From: an uncultured Prevotellaceae bacterium
GTDB lineage: Bacteria > Bacteroidota > Bacteroidia > Bacteroidales > Bacteroidaceae
Length of the DNA: 64,000 nucleotides
Direction of reading: 5' to 3'
Assembly: GCA_900319225.1 (NCBI GenBank)
Contig: ONNV01000010.1
Span: 62,001 to 126,000, forward strand
Below are positions 54,022 to 62,730 of the stretch, one piece after another. Positions within the stretch are counted from its first letter, which is position 1, and every line of letters starts with the position of its first letter. A program made the position numbers and the translations under genes. Under the pieces are notes generated by a model. The model saw only the letters and a program-made list of their open reading frames with translations. It had not been told where the DNA came from and searched no databases.

Positions 54022-54684
54022 AATTTTCCTGATTATCGTCAGTCCGTCCCGTATGGGAATCATGGCCACCTCGGTGCGCTCATCGGCCTGAACCATATCA
54101 TTGAACCGTCTCACACCTATGGTCTGCGGGTCCTTGTCATAAGCGCTGTCTACCACATGTCCGTCCCAGAGGGTGTTGTCGGCAATCATGTAACCGCCCG
54201 GTTTCAGGTAGTCCATCAGGATGCGGTAGTACTCCGGATACTGGGTCTTGTCGCCATCCAGGAATATCATGTCAAACATGAGTCCCAGTTCCGGTACGAT
54301 CTTAAGGGCATCCCCGATATGGAGCCTGATACGGTCTGAAAGCGGTGAACGGTCAAATCCCTTACGTATAAAATCTTCCAATTCATCGTCTATTTCAATC
54401 GTGTGGATTACTCCTCCGTCAGGCAGACCCTCGGCCATGCAGAGCGTGGCGTAACCGGTAAATGTCCCCACCTCAAGAACCAGCGCGGGCCTGATCATGG
54501 ATACCAGCATCCTGAGCAGACGCCCCTGGATATGTCCCGATGCCATGCGGGGATTCAGCAGGCGCAGGTTGGTTTCGCGGTAGATGCCGGAAAGCAAGCT
54601 GCTCTCAGCGTCTATGTGGGCTGAGATATATTCCTCAACCTTATCCTCGCCGGTATAACCAATCCCTTGTCCCGTAGTTGACAT
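54013..54684 (-). CDS. O-methyltransferase (class I, catechol-O-methyltransferase-like family)
   Basis: A 223-residue cytoplasmic SAM methyltransferase. It has motif I LVLEVGTFTGYATLCMA, an acidic IHTIEIDDELEDF and a metal-site-type MIFLDGDKTQYPEYY followed by MIADNTLWDGHVVD, all typical of the PF01596 O-methyltransferase family. The substrate is unknown. The start at 54684 is chosen over the in-frame upstream start at 54744 because the probable -7 box (54721-54728, minus strand) would start transcription near 54714. Its stop lies in a heptamer repeat. Confidence 0.88.
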   Translation of the reverse strand: MSTTGQGIGYTGEDKVEEYISAHIDAESSLLSGIYRETNLRLLNPRMASGHIQGRLLRMLVSMIRPALVLEVGTFTGYATLCMAEGLPDGGVIHTIEIDDELEDFIRKGFDRSPLSDRIRLHIGDALKIVPELGLMFDMIFLDGDKTQYPEYYRILMDYLKPGGYMIADNTLWDGHVVDSAYDKDPQTIGVRRFNDMVQADERTEVAMIPIRDGLTIIRKIEN

Positions 54685-54692
54685 ATTATTCG

Positions 54693-54700
54693 TATCTTTG
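54693..54700 (+). promoter_or_regulatory. -7 promoter box for the XerD-type recombinase gene
   Basis: TATCTTTG is an exact TAnnTTTG box 45 bases upstream of the ATG at 54746, in the divergent spacer shared with the O-methyltransferase gene. Confidence 0.5.
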
Positions 54701-54720
54701 AGGTGAAAGAAACTACACTG

Positions 54721-54728
54721 CAAAGTTA
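54721..54728 (-). promoter_or_regulatory. -7 promoter box for the O-methyltransferase gene
   Basis: The minus strand reads TAACTTTG, an exact TAnnTTTG box 36 bases upstream of the ATG at 54684. It excludes the in-frame start at 54744 if used. Confidence 0.5.
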
Positions 54729-54745
54729 TCTGTTTTTCTGACAAT

Positions 54746-55672
54746 ATGAAAACTCCTGCAGACCAGACATCCGTGCAAGGTCACGCATCCATGCTTAAAC
54801 GATACCGGCAGTATCTCCTGCTGGAGAAATCGCTGTCGCCTAATACATTGGAGGCGTACATGGATGATGCTCTGAAACTGCTTGGATACATGGATGACTG
54901 CGGTATTGACCTGGCGGATGTATCACTCGATGACTTGCACGGTTTTGCCGCCGCGATGGGCGACCTGGGCATTGCCCCGCGCTCACAGGCCAGAATCATA
55001 TCGGGAGTGAAGTCGCTGTTCAGGTTCCTCTCTCTTGACGGTTATCGTCAGGATGATCCCAGCGAACTCCTGGAGGCCCCCAAGATAGGACGTCATCTGC
55101 CCGATGTCCTCACGGTGGCTGAGATTGACAGCATAATAGGCCAGATAAACCTTTCCCTCCCTGAGGGCCAGCGTAACAGAGCCATGATAGAGACCATGTA
55201 CAGTTGCGGACTGCGTGTATCGGAACTCTGCTCTCTCAGGATGGAGGACCTTTTTCTGGATGAAGGTTTCATAAGGGTTACCGGAAAGGGCAGTAAGCAG
55301 CGTCTGGTTCCTATTTCGCAAAGGGCCATCGATGAAATAGGGAAATGGCTGATGGACCGCTGTCATGTGGATATCAAGCCGGGAGCGGAGTCATACCTGT
55401 TTGTGAGCAAGAGACGGGGCAGACCTCTGACCAGGGTCATGGTATTTGACATTATCCGGGACCTGACCGCAAAGGCTGGCATTACCAAGACGGTGAGCCC
55501 CCATACGTTCCGCCACTCCTTTGCCACGCATCTGCTGGAGGGAGGGGCCAATCTCAGGGCGATTCAATGTATGCTTGGACATGAGAAAATCTCAACAACT
55601 GAGATATACACGCACATAGACCGCAGCCGACTTAGGGAGGAAATAGTGAACCATCACCCCCGAAATATCTAG
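54746..55672 (+). CDS. xerD: Tyrosine recombinase, XerD type
   Basis: A 308-residue site-specific recombinase. The N-terminal SAM-like DNA-binding domain spans about 10-100 (YRQYLLLEKSLSPNTLEAYMDD). The catalytic domain shows all key residues: Arg in SCGLRVSELCSL, Lys in VTGKGSKQRLVPI, HxxR in HTFRHSFATHLLEGG, the His/Trp-position LGHEKISTTEIY and the nucleophile Tyr in EIYTHID. The chromosomal Xer recombinases resolve dimers at dif near the terminus. Length and lack of neighbouring phage or integron genes favour the housekeeping XerD role over an integrase. Confidence 0.9.
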   Translation: MKTPADQTSVQGHASMLKRYRQYLLLEKSLSPNTLEAYMDDALKLLGYMDDCGIDLADVSLDDLHGFAAAMGDLGIAPRSQARIISGVKSLFRFLSLDGYRQDDPSELLEAPKIGRHLPDVLTVAEIDSIIGQINLSLPEGQRNRAMIETMYSCGLRVSELCSLRMEDLFLDEGFIRVTGKGSKQRLVPISQRAIDEIGKWLMDRCHVDIKPGAESYLFVSKRRGRPLTRVMVFDIIRDLTAKAGITKTVSPHTFRHSFATHLLEGGANLRAIQCMLGHEKISTTEIYTHIDRSRLREEIVNHHPRNI

Positions 55673-55742
55673 TTTTTTTCACGTTTTTACCCATTTTTTT
55701 ACAAAAAACGCGTATTCTTATAAAAAATAAGGTCTGCAATCG

Positions 55743-55772
55743 TTGTAGCTCACATTCTTTTTTGTAGTTTTG
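55743..55772 (+). promoter_or_regulatory. Promoter (-33 TTG / -7 TAGTTTTG) for the TPR lipoprotein
   Basis: TTG at 55743-55745 and TAGTTTTG at 55765-55772 are 19 bases apart, a full Bacteroidetes primary promoter. It would give a leader of about 48 bases before the ATG at 55827 and rules out the in-frame start at 55770. Confidence 0.65.
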
Positions 55773-55826
55773 CGCATGTATGTGTTAAAGGCAAAAATGT
55801 TTAACCAACAATTAATAACAAAAACT

Positions 55827-57512
55827 ATGTCAAAATCATTTCGTTTTGCGCTTTTCTGCGCAGGTATTATGATGTTTGCCAGCTGCAAGAACTTCCAGGC
55901 CAAGGAGGAGTACTTCACAGTTAATCCTAATCCTCTGGAGGCAGTAGGCGGTCAGGTTTCTTATACCGTAACCGGTACATTCCCCTCAAAGACTTTCATC
56001 AAGAAGGTTGTATGCACCGCTACTCCCGAGCTCCGTTGGGAAGGTGGTTCTGTTAAGGGTGAGCCTGTAACTCTCCAGGGTGAGAAGATCCAGGGCAACA
56101 ATCAGGTTATCGAATGGAAGGAGGGTGGTTCATTCACCTACAACGGTACTTTCCAGTACCAGCCCGAGATGGCCAAGTCAGAGCTCTATGTAACATTTGA
56201 GGCTACCAAGAAGGGTAAGCCCATTGAGGTTCCTGCCGTTAAGATCGCCGATGGTGTTCTTGCTACAGGTGAGCTCTACTCAGAGACCGCTAAGGGTGCA
56301 AATACCGCAGGTTCAAAGGATGCTTTCCAGCGTATCATCAAGCAGGCTCAGGATGCTAACATCATGTTCGTAATCCAGCAGGCTAACGTACGTTCATCAG
56401 AGACCAACAGCGACGCTGTCAAGGCCCTCAAGGAGTCTCTCAAGAACTATGCTGCCGACACCAAGAACTACGCTATCGACAACGTAGAGATTTCTGCTTA
56501 TGCATCACCTGATGGTGGCGTTAAGCTGAATGACAAGCTGGCTGCTCAGCGTGAGAAGAACGCTGCCAACTACGCTAAGAATGAGATCAAGAAGGCTAAG
56601 GCTAACACAGCCATCGAGTCTAAGTACACCGCTCAGGACTGGGACGGTTTCAAGGAGCTCGTTGAGAAGTCAAGCCTGCAGGATAAGGACCTTATCCTCC
56701 GCGTTCTTTCAATGTACAACGATCCTGAGAAGCGTGAGGCCGAGATCAAGAACCTCTCAGCTGTTTACAAGGATCTTGCTGCTGACATTCTCCCGCAGCT
56801 GCGTCGTGCCCGTCTGACTCTGAACTATCAGATCATCGGCCGTTCAGATGAGGAGATCCAGGAGGCTTACAAGAGCGATGCTTCTGTTCTGAGCGTTGAG
56901 GAGCTGCTTTACGCTGCTACCCTGACTGAGAACAAGGCTGAGAAGAAGGATATCTACACAACCGCTTCTAAGAACTACGCTAATGACTACCGCGCATTCA
57001 ACAACCTTGGTGAGCTTGCTTTCCAGGATGGTGATTTCGCTACCGCTGAGTCAAACTTCAAGAAGGCTCTTGCTCTGAACGCTTCAGCTCCTGAGGTTAA
57101 CACCAACATGGGTCTGCTCTGCCTGGCTCAGAACAAGCCCGCCGATGCTCAGACATACTTCGCTAAGGGTGGTCAGAGCAAGGAGAACAACGAGGCTCTC
57201 GGTAACATGTACATTGCTCAGGGTCAGTACGAGCGTGCTCTGTCTGCTCTCAAGGGCAGCAACACCAACGGTGAGGCTCTTGCTATGATCATGACTAAGG
57301 ATTACGCTGGTGCCCAGAAGGTTCTTGCTGCTGTTAAGAACGCTGACGGTAACACCGCTTATCTGGCTGCTGTAGCTGCTGCTCGTACCAACGATGCTGC
57401 TGCTGTAGCTCAGAACCTCAAGAAGGCCGTTAGCCTTGACTCTTCACTTAAGGAGAAGGCTCAGAAGGATCTTGAGTTCGCCAAGTACCAGGATGCTGTA
57501 AACGCTCTCTAA
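55827..57512 (+). CDS. Abundant lipoprotein with TPR repeats and OmpA-like segment
   Basis: A 561-residue exported protein beginning MSKSFRFALFCAGIMMFASC, with lipobox FASC and Cys20. Residues about 25-150 are a beta domain. About 175-270 contain VEISAYASPDGGVKLNDKLAA, which resembles an OmpA-like peptidoglycan-binding segment (YASP-G). The C-terminal half has TPR-type helices (YRAFNNLGELAFQDGDFATA, APEVNTNMGLLCLAQNKPAD). Codon use is extreme (GCT, AAG, CGT and CTC), far more than in neighbouring genes, indicating very high expression. Role unknown; an envelope-anchoring outer-membrane lipoprotein is a reasonable inference. Confidence 0.8.
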   Translation: MSKSFRFALFCAGIMMFASCKNFQAKEEYFTVNPNPLEAVGGQVSYTVTGTFPSKTFIKKVVCTATPELRWEGGSVKGEPVTLQGEKIQGNNQVIEWKEGGSFTYNGTFQYQPEMAKSELYVTFEATKKGKPIEVPAVKIADGVLATGELYSETAKGANTAGSKDAFQRIIKQAQDANIMFVIQQANVRSSETNSDAVKALKESLKNYAADTKNYAIDNVEISAYASPDGGVKLNDKLAAQREKNAANYAKNEIKKAKANTAIESKYTAQDWDGFKELVEKSSLQDKDLILRVLSMYNDPEKREAEIKNLSAVYKDLAADILPQLRRARLTLNYQIIGRSDEEIQEAYKSDASVLSVEELLYAATLTENKAEKKDIYTTASKNYANDYRAFNNLGELAFQDGDFATAESNFKKALALNASAPEVNTNMGLLCLAQNKPADAQTYFAKGGQSKENNEALGNMYIAQGQYERALSALKGSNTNGEALAMIMTKDYAGAQKVLAAVKNADGNTAYLAAVAAARTNDAAAVAQNLKKAVSLDSSLKEKAQKDLEFAKYQDAVNAL

Positions 57513-57538
57513 GAGAAAGATAAAAGTCGCGTGAACAC

Positions 57539-58651
57539 ATGCCGGAAGATGAACTGACGGCGCTGCTCACTCTAAACAGAATAGACGGACTGGGATGTAT
57601 AGGTGCCAAATACCTGTATGAACAGTTAGGCAGCGCGCAGGAGATCTTCAGGAACCGCGAACATCTTAAAGAATTCATACCCGGAATCGATCAGCACATC
57701 ATTGATGAGCTGACTGGTTCCGGGTATGTTTCTTTTGTCCGTGAAGAACTCGAGTTCATAGATAAACACGGTATAAGATGTATCACTCCCGCAGATCCTG
57801 AATATCCTGCCCGAATGCTGGACTGCAACGATGCTCCCCTTGTTTTGTTTTCACTGGGTAACGTCAATTACAATGCTGCCAGGCTGGTTGCCATTGTAGG
57901 CACTAGAAAGGCTACCGATTACGGTCGCCGTATGTGCCATACCTTTGTTAAGGAGTTATATGAATTATGCCCCGATGTCACTATTGTGAGCGGATTGGCA
58001 TATGGTATTGATATAGAGTCCCACAGGGCCGCACTTGAAGAGGGTTGTCCTACGATAGCTGTTCTGGCTCACGGGCTTGACATGATCTATCCAAGTGCAC
58101 ACCGCAGCACTGCAAAAGCGATGCTGGCTGACGGTGGGCTGGTTACGGAGTTCATGTCAAGAACCGTTCCGTTGGGTCAGAACTTTGTCAGGCGTAACCG
58201 TATCATTGCCGGACTGTCCGATGCTGTCGTGGTAGTAGAGTCGGCGGCCAAGAGCGGGTCGCTTATCACAGCCGAGATAGCAGGTAGCTACAACCGGGAG
58301 TGCTTTGCGTTCCCGGGCAGTGTAGGGGATCCTTACTCTGTGGGCTGCAATGAACTTATCAGGGACAATCATGCATCGCTTATTACATCGGCCCTGGATA
58401 TGGTAAATGCCTTGAACTGGAATGGCCGTGAACGCAGGGGTAAAGCGGTGCAGAAAGAGCTATTCCCGGAGCTTACGGATGATGAGAGCCGTGTATATGA
58501 AAGAGTGCGTCTAAAGGCACAGGGAGTCTTTATAAGCACTCTTATGACTGAACTGAACATGCCGTTCCCCAAGCTCTCATCAGTTCTTCTGAGCCTGGAG
58601 ATGAAGGGTCTTGTAATACAGGCTCCCGGATCACTCTGCAAGCCGTGCTGA
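57539..58651 (+). CDS. dprA: DNA-processing protein DprA
   Basis: A 370-residue protein that loads RecA on incoming single-stranded DNA and protects it during transformation; widely present in bacteria not known to be competent. N-terminal helix-hairpin-helix residues are in LNRIDGLGCIGAKYLYEQLG. The Rossmann-like DprA core shows VAIVGTRKATDYGRRMC, VSGLAYGIDIESHRAALE and SGSLITAEIAGSYNRECFAFPG, and a C-terminal winged-helix-like domain follows. Starts 26 bases after the TPR lipoprotein. The stop codon lies in the loop of a 14-pair hairpin. Confidence 0.95.
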   Translation: MPEDELTALLTLNRIDGLGCIGAKYLYEQLGSAQEIFRNREHLKEFIPGIDQHIIDELTGSGYVSFVREELEFIDKHGIRCITPADPEYPARMLDCNDAPLVLFSLGNVNYNAARLVAIVGTRKATDYGRRMCHTFVKELYELCPDVTIVSGLAYGIDIESHRAALEEGCPTIAVLAHGLDMIYPSAHRSTAKAMLADGGLVTEFMSRTVPLGQNFVRRNRIIAGLSDAVVVVESAAKSGSLITAEIAGSYNRECFAFPGSVGDPYSVGCNELIRDNHASLITSALDMVNALNWNGRERRGKAVQKELFPELTDDESRVYERVRLKAQGVFISTLMTELNMPFPKLSSVLLSLEMKGLVIQAPGSLCKPC

Positions 58652-58665
58652 GGGTGATCCGGGAG
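58623..58665. other. Stable hairpin enclosing the dprA stop codon
   Basis: CTCCCGGATCACTC (58623-58636) pairs with GGGTGATCCGGGAG (58652-58665), 14 pairs with one G-T. The 15-base loop contains the dprA stop. There is no T run, so it is not a standard intrinsic terminator; it may stabilise the 3' end of the mRNA or stop the converging transcripts. Confidence 0.6.
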
Positions 58666-58684
58666 TAATTGCTGTTATAAGGGA

Positions 58685-61600
58685 TTATTCCCTGCGCAGT
58701 GAATCCTTGAACTGTGAAGGTGTCATTCCGGTCTCCTGCTTGAATACGGTACTGAAATACTGGCTCTCGGAGAATCCGGTCTCCTCGGCAATGGTGCCTA
58801 CAGACTTGTTGGTCTTGGTAAGCATCTCCTTTGCCACATCTATCCTGATGCGGCGTATGTACTTGTTGGTGGATGCGCCCACCAGGTTGTTCATCTTGTT
58901 GAACAGGGTGGTGCGTGACACGTTCATATGGTCCACAATCATATCCACGCCAAGCATGGTGTTGGCCAGGTTCTCACGTATAAAGCGGTTGAGCTTGAGT
59001 ACGAACTGCTCATCGGCTGCACTGAATGTCTGGTCCTCGGATATGGCGGTAAAGAATGATGTGGCGTACTGGCGTTTGATCTCAAAACGGTTCTTGAGCT
59101 GGCTCCTTATTATCTTATAGAGCAGCTTTGAGTCAAACGGCTTGGGCAGGAATGAGTCAGCACCCATCTTGTAACCCATATCCTGGTTCTTGGGATCGCT
59201 TCTGGATGTTAGCAGGATTACCGGGATGCTACTCAACTCAAGGTCTGTTTTGATGGTCTTACAGAGCTCAAATCCGTTCATGCGCGGCATCATGATATCA
59301 CTTACCACTACGTTGGGCATACGCTGGCGTATCAGTTCCAGAGCCTCCTTTCCGTCGTGGGCCGTGTAGATGCTCTTGAACAGCGGTGAGTACTCATCCT
59401 TGATGAACTGCAGGATATCATCCTGATCATCAACTATGAGCAAAGTCATGCTCTTGGTGTCAAAGTTCACCTCATCGGCCTGTGTAGTATCGTCTATTGT
59501 ACCAAAGTCTGTGTTTTCTGTTATGGTGGTTATCTGTGGCTTTACGTCACGGCCATTCTGAACACTCTCGGCAAGATTGTCCGGAATCTCAATGGTAAAG
59601 GTGGATCCTGGTCCGTTGTTCTTCTCGGCCCTTATGGTTCCGTCCAGCAGCTCTATCATCAGCTTGGCATATGACAGACCCAGACCATAGCCCGGAGTGC
59701 TCTCATTCTCCCTGTAATAGCGTTTGAACAGCTCCTCAGGCTTGCAGGTGAATCCTCGGCCCTCATCGTGGAAGCTTATCCAGATCTTACCCTTGTCATG
59801 ACCTGTGGATACGGTAATGGTGCCGGTGTCACTGTACTTGATGGCGTTGGTCATGATGTTGTTTACAGCTACCTCCACCATCTTGGGGTCCATATCAACC
59901 TGTCCCAGTCCCTCCATCGGTACGAACTGTGTCTTGAGTCCCTTGGCATAGCAGTCTATCTTGAAATCCTCAACTATCTTGCCCAACCACTCGTTAAGGT
60001 CAATCCTTTCTATGATGATGTCACTCTTGCTGATGTCATTGGTACCCTTGTCCAGAATCATGTTCACCATCTCGGTCATCTTCTGTACCTGGTTGAAAAT
60101 ACGCTCCAGACGGTCATAGTCAATGCCCTTTACGGCTTTCTCCTCAAGCATGTCCTTGACAGGGTTGTAAATTAGCGATAGCGGGGTACGCAGCTCATGT
60201 GCCAGATTTGACAGGAGTGATATCTTGTCATCCTTGTGCTTGCTCTCCTGGGCGTTCATGGCACGGTCCATGTCAATCTGCTTCAGGCTGATACTTACCT
60301 TGGATATGGTGATACTCAGTGAGGCTATAATGGCAATGATAAGCAGATATGCCGGCAGGGTCATTATGAACGGACGGGCTACATTGAATGAGAGAATCTC
60401 CTCAGGCTCACTCCACCCCTGTATGGTGTTCTGGCTTACCGTGAGCGTAAACTGTCCGTGTGTTGATTTGGGAATGGAGAATACAGTACTGCCTGTGACC
60501 TTCTCCATGACCGGATATTGGCGTCCTTTCTTGCTCAGGGTATACTTGAGTGTGACGGGACGGGTGGGGTCAAACTGATTTACAGCCACATGTATGTCCA
60601 GAAGTGAGAATCTGTTTGGAATGTTGAGTGACCTGGTTTGCCTGCTGCTATTGGTGAGTTCATGAATGGCTCCGTCCAGAACAATCTTTGTAAGCGCTAC
60701 AGGGTAGGGGTCACTGTTGAACCGCATATTCACGTCTTCAGGGTCTATGACCATGAGGCCCGATGTGTGCGGGAAGTATATGAGTCCCTTGTCAGACAAC
60801 AGATGAAAGTGAGTAAGGAAGTTGATCATGGTTCCGTAATCCTTGGCCGAGTAGGAGTAGGGTTTTACCTGATCCTTGTTGCTTGTGTCAAGCATGAGCA
60901 TCATGGCCTTGTCAGTGGTTATCCACAGGCGGTCATGCTTGTCTATGGTCATTGAGAGGAATACTCCGCTCTCCTTACTGTCAAGTACGTGTGAGGTCTT
61001 GTTTGCCCGCGGGTCATAGCTTATAAGCTGGTCCGATGAGCAGGCCCATATGATACCGCGTGAATCCTCCTCTACGTGTGATATAGGGCTTTTGTCATCA
61101 TTTGAGCTCTGGAATACAAGCCTGGCAAGCAGAGTCCTGTAATCTACCTCATAAATACATCCGTTGCAGGCTATGGTGGCGTGTGAGGGACGAATCTTTA
61201 CGTCCTCTACCAGGCCTTTGTTCTCCTCTCCGTTCATCTGGAGCTGGATCTCGTGTACCTGGGCTGTAAGATGGCGGTAAATCAGATGGCGCCCGTTACA
61301 GTTGAACAGCATGATATCACCATCGGGGGTTGTTATAGCCTGGAGATGTGTGAGCCTGGATGATGATATGGTGATACCGGCCTTCTCAAGGAATGAGGCA
61401 GGTTTGATTGACCCGGTTCTCTTGTTGAAAAGGAACAGTCCCTGTGTGCGGTCCGTTATGAGCAGGTTCTCATTGTCAAACTGGCAAATTGCAGATACTC
61501 TCATTCCATTGGTGGCAGGAATCAGGGTCTGGGTCTCGTTTTTCTCATCATAACGGCACAGTCCAAAGCCTCCGGTACCGAACCAGATTGTACCGTCATT

Positions 61601-62656
61601 CTCCTGAAAGGCGGATATGGGTATGATAGATGTCTCTATCTTGTTGTCAGTTGTGCTGCTGTTGAGTATATGAAAGAAAGAGCGCTTAAGGGTGATGACA
61701 CCCCTGTGCAGGGTTCCCATGATAACCTGATTCTCCTCCTTGTCCACAAGTACGTTGATGACATGCAGTTGTGACACTCTGCCAAAAGGCATCTGTTCAA
61801 TCAGGCCGCTTTTACGGTTCAGGATAAAGACTGACTCGGATGATCCTATAAACAGATTGCCGTCCGGCATCTCGGCCATGGCATTGACATTGTTGTCCGG
61901 GAGTTGAGAATTTGACTTGTCAAAATGGGCTATCTTGTCAAATCCGGATTTGACATAGTATCCTGTAATGCCGTTGTTACGGTATGAAACCCATAGTATG
62001 TCATTTGAGTCTACAAATATGGGCCTGGTGTTGATGTCGGTACCAAGCATATCCATATGTGAAAGGTTTCCGGTTGAGAGATTGAGAGTGTAGAAACCCC
62101 TGTCCTCCTCAATAAGCATGATCTGCTCCGGATTATTGGTGAGACTGAGCAGTTTGGTAAAGTGGAACTGACGCTCAGAGGGGAACTGTGCCACTATGGA
62201 TGTGGTATAGCTGCCCATGTCATACATTACGAGCGCACTCAGGGGGGCATTGTAGAAGTATGCCGTATCACCTCTCATAAGGATATGGTCGGTCCTTATG
62301 GTCTTGCCCTGGTAAGTGACGATGTGTGTTGAGTCATTGTCAGGATCAAAATCGATGATATGGTTTGTCGTAGCTATGAGAGCACGGCGTGAGCAACCTA
62401 TGGATACTACGTCACCGGTAACGATGTCATTGCCGTTGACAGTAAAATACTGATACTGACGTATTGAACCGTTCGATATGAGGTTGGCTCCGTTTATGGT
62501 TCCTACCCAAAGCCTGCCAAAACTGTCCCTTGAGAATGTTTTGACGGCATTACTGCTCAGACCTTTTTCTGTTCCTATCTGTACCTGCTGAATGTAGCTG
62601 GCTTTGGCGGAGAGGACTGTAATGGCCAGAACTATTGATGTCAGAATCCTTTTCAT
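58685..62656 (-). CDS. Hybrid two-component system protein (sensor, kinase, receiver, AraC regulator)
   Basis: A 1323-residue one-protein signalling system typical of Bacteroidales. Signal peptide 1-20; two seven-bladed propellers and a Y_Y_Y domain in the periplasm to about 760; a membrane helix near 765-790; a HisKA dimerisation domain with phospho-acceptor His820 in LAHELRTPLSLI; a HATPase (NNIMTNAIKYS, DEGRGF, YGLGLSYAKL); a receiver with acidic pair Asp1076/Asp1077 and phospho-acceptor Asp1120 in VVSDIMMPRMNG; a C-terminal AraC HTH pair. All catalytic residues are intact. Such proteins sense glycans or other ligands and control nearby degradation genes, but no polysaccharide locus is visible on the left. 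A second such gene lies 74 bases upstream. Confidence 0.95.
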   Translation of the reverse strand: MKRILTSIVLAITVLSAKASYIQQVQIGTEKGLSSNAVKTFSRDSFGRLWVGTINGANLISNGSIRQYQYFTVNGNDIVTGDVVSIGCSRRALIATTNHIIDFDPDNDSTHIVTYQGKTIRTDHILMRGDTAYFYNAPLSALVMYDMGSYTTSIVAQFPSERQFHFTKLLSLTNNPEQIMLIEEDRGFYTLNLSTGNLSHMDMLGTDINTRPIFVDSNDILWVSYRNNGITGYYVKSGFDKIAHFDKSNSQLPDNNVNAMAEMPDGNLFIGSSESVFILNRKSGLIEQMPFGRVSQLHVINVLVDKEENQVIMGTLHRGVITLKRSFFHILNSSTTDNKIETSIIPISAFQENDGTIWFGTGGFGLCRYDEKNETQTLIPATNGMRVSAICQFDNENLLITDRTQGLFLFNKRTGSIKPASFLEKAGITISSSRLTHLQAITTPDGDIMLFNCNGRHLIYRHLTAQVHEIQLQMNGEENKGLVEDVKIRPSHATIACNGCIYEVDYRTLLARLVFQSSNDDKSPISHVEEDSRGIIWACSSDQLISYDPRANKTSHVLDSKESGVFLSMTIDKHDRLWITTDKAMMLMLDTSNKDQVKPYSYSAKDYGTMINFLTHFHLLSDKGLIYFPHTSGLMVIDPEDVNMRFNSDPYPVALTKIVLDGAIHELTNSSRQTRSLNIPNRFSLLDIHVAVNQFDPTRPVTLKYTLSKKGRQYPVMEKVTGSTVFSIPKSTHGQFTLTVSQNTIQGWSEPEEILSFNVARPFIMTLPAYLLIIAIIASLSITISKVSISLKQIDMDRAMNAQESKHKDDKISLLSNLAHELRTPLSLIYNPVKDMLEEKAVKGIDYDRLERIFNQVQKMTEMVNMILDKGTNDISKSDIIIERIDLNEWLGKIVEDFKIDCYAKGLKTQFVPMEGLGQVDMDPKMVEVAVNNIMTNAIKYSDTGTITVSTGHDKGKIWISFHDEGRGFTCKPEELFKRYYRENESTPGYGLGLSYAKLMIELLDGTIRAEKNNGPGSTFTIEIPDNLAESVQNGRDVKPQITTITENTDFGTIDDTTQADEVNFDTKSMTLLIVDDQDDILQFIKDEYSPLFKSIYTAHDGKEALELIRQRMPNVVVSDIMMPRMNGFELCKTIKTDLELSSIPVILLTSRSDPKNQDMGYKMGADSFLPKPFDSKLLYKIIRSQLKNRFEIKRQYATSFFTAISEDQTFSAADEQFVLKLNRFIRENLANTMLGVDMIVDHMNVSRTTLFNKMNNLVGASTNKYIRRIRIDVAKEMLTKTNKSVGTIAEETGFSESQYFSTVFKQETGMTPSQFKDSLRRE

Positions 62657-62730
62657 AACCTAAAAAGAAATTGTTGCAATTCTGCTAATGTAGTATAATT
62701 GAATCAAATGAGCAAATCAGAGGGTGATAT

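Noticed and set aside
54746-55672. Mobile-element integrase
   Set aside because: The recombinase is of housekeeping length and no attachment repeats, tRNA target or cargo genes lie beside it.
59768-60175. 135-codon + frame antisense to the hybrid two-component gene
   Set aside because: It lies wholly within a conserved kinase region on the other strand and has no recognisable product.
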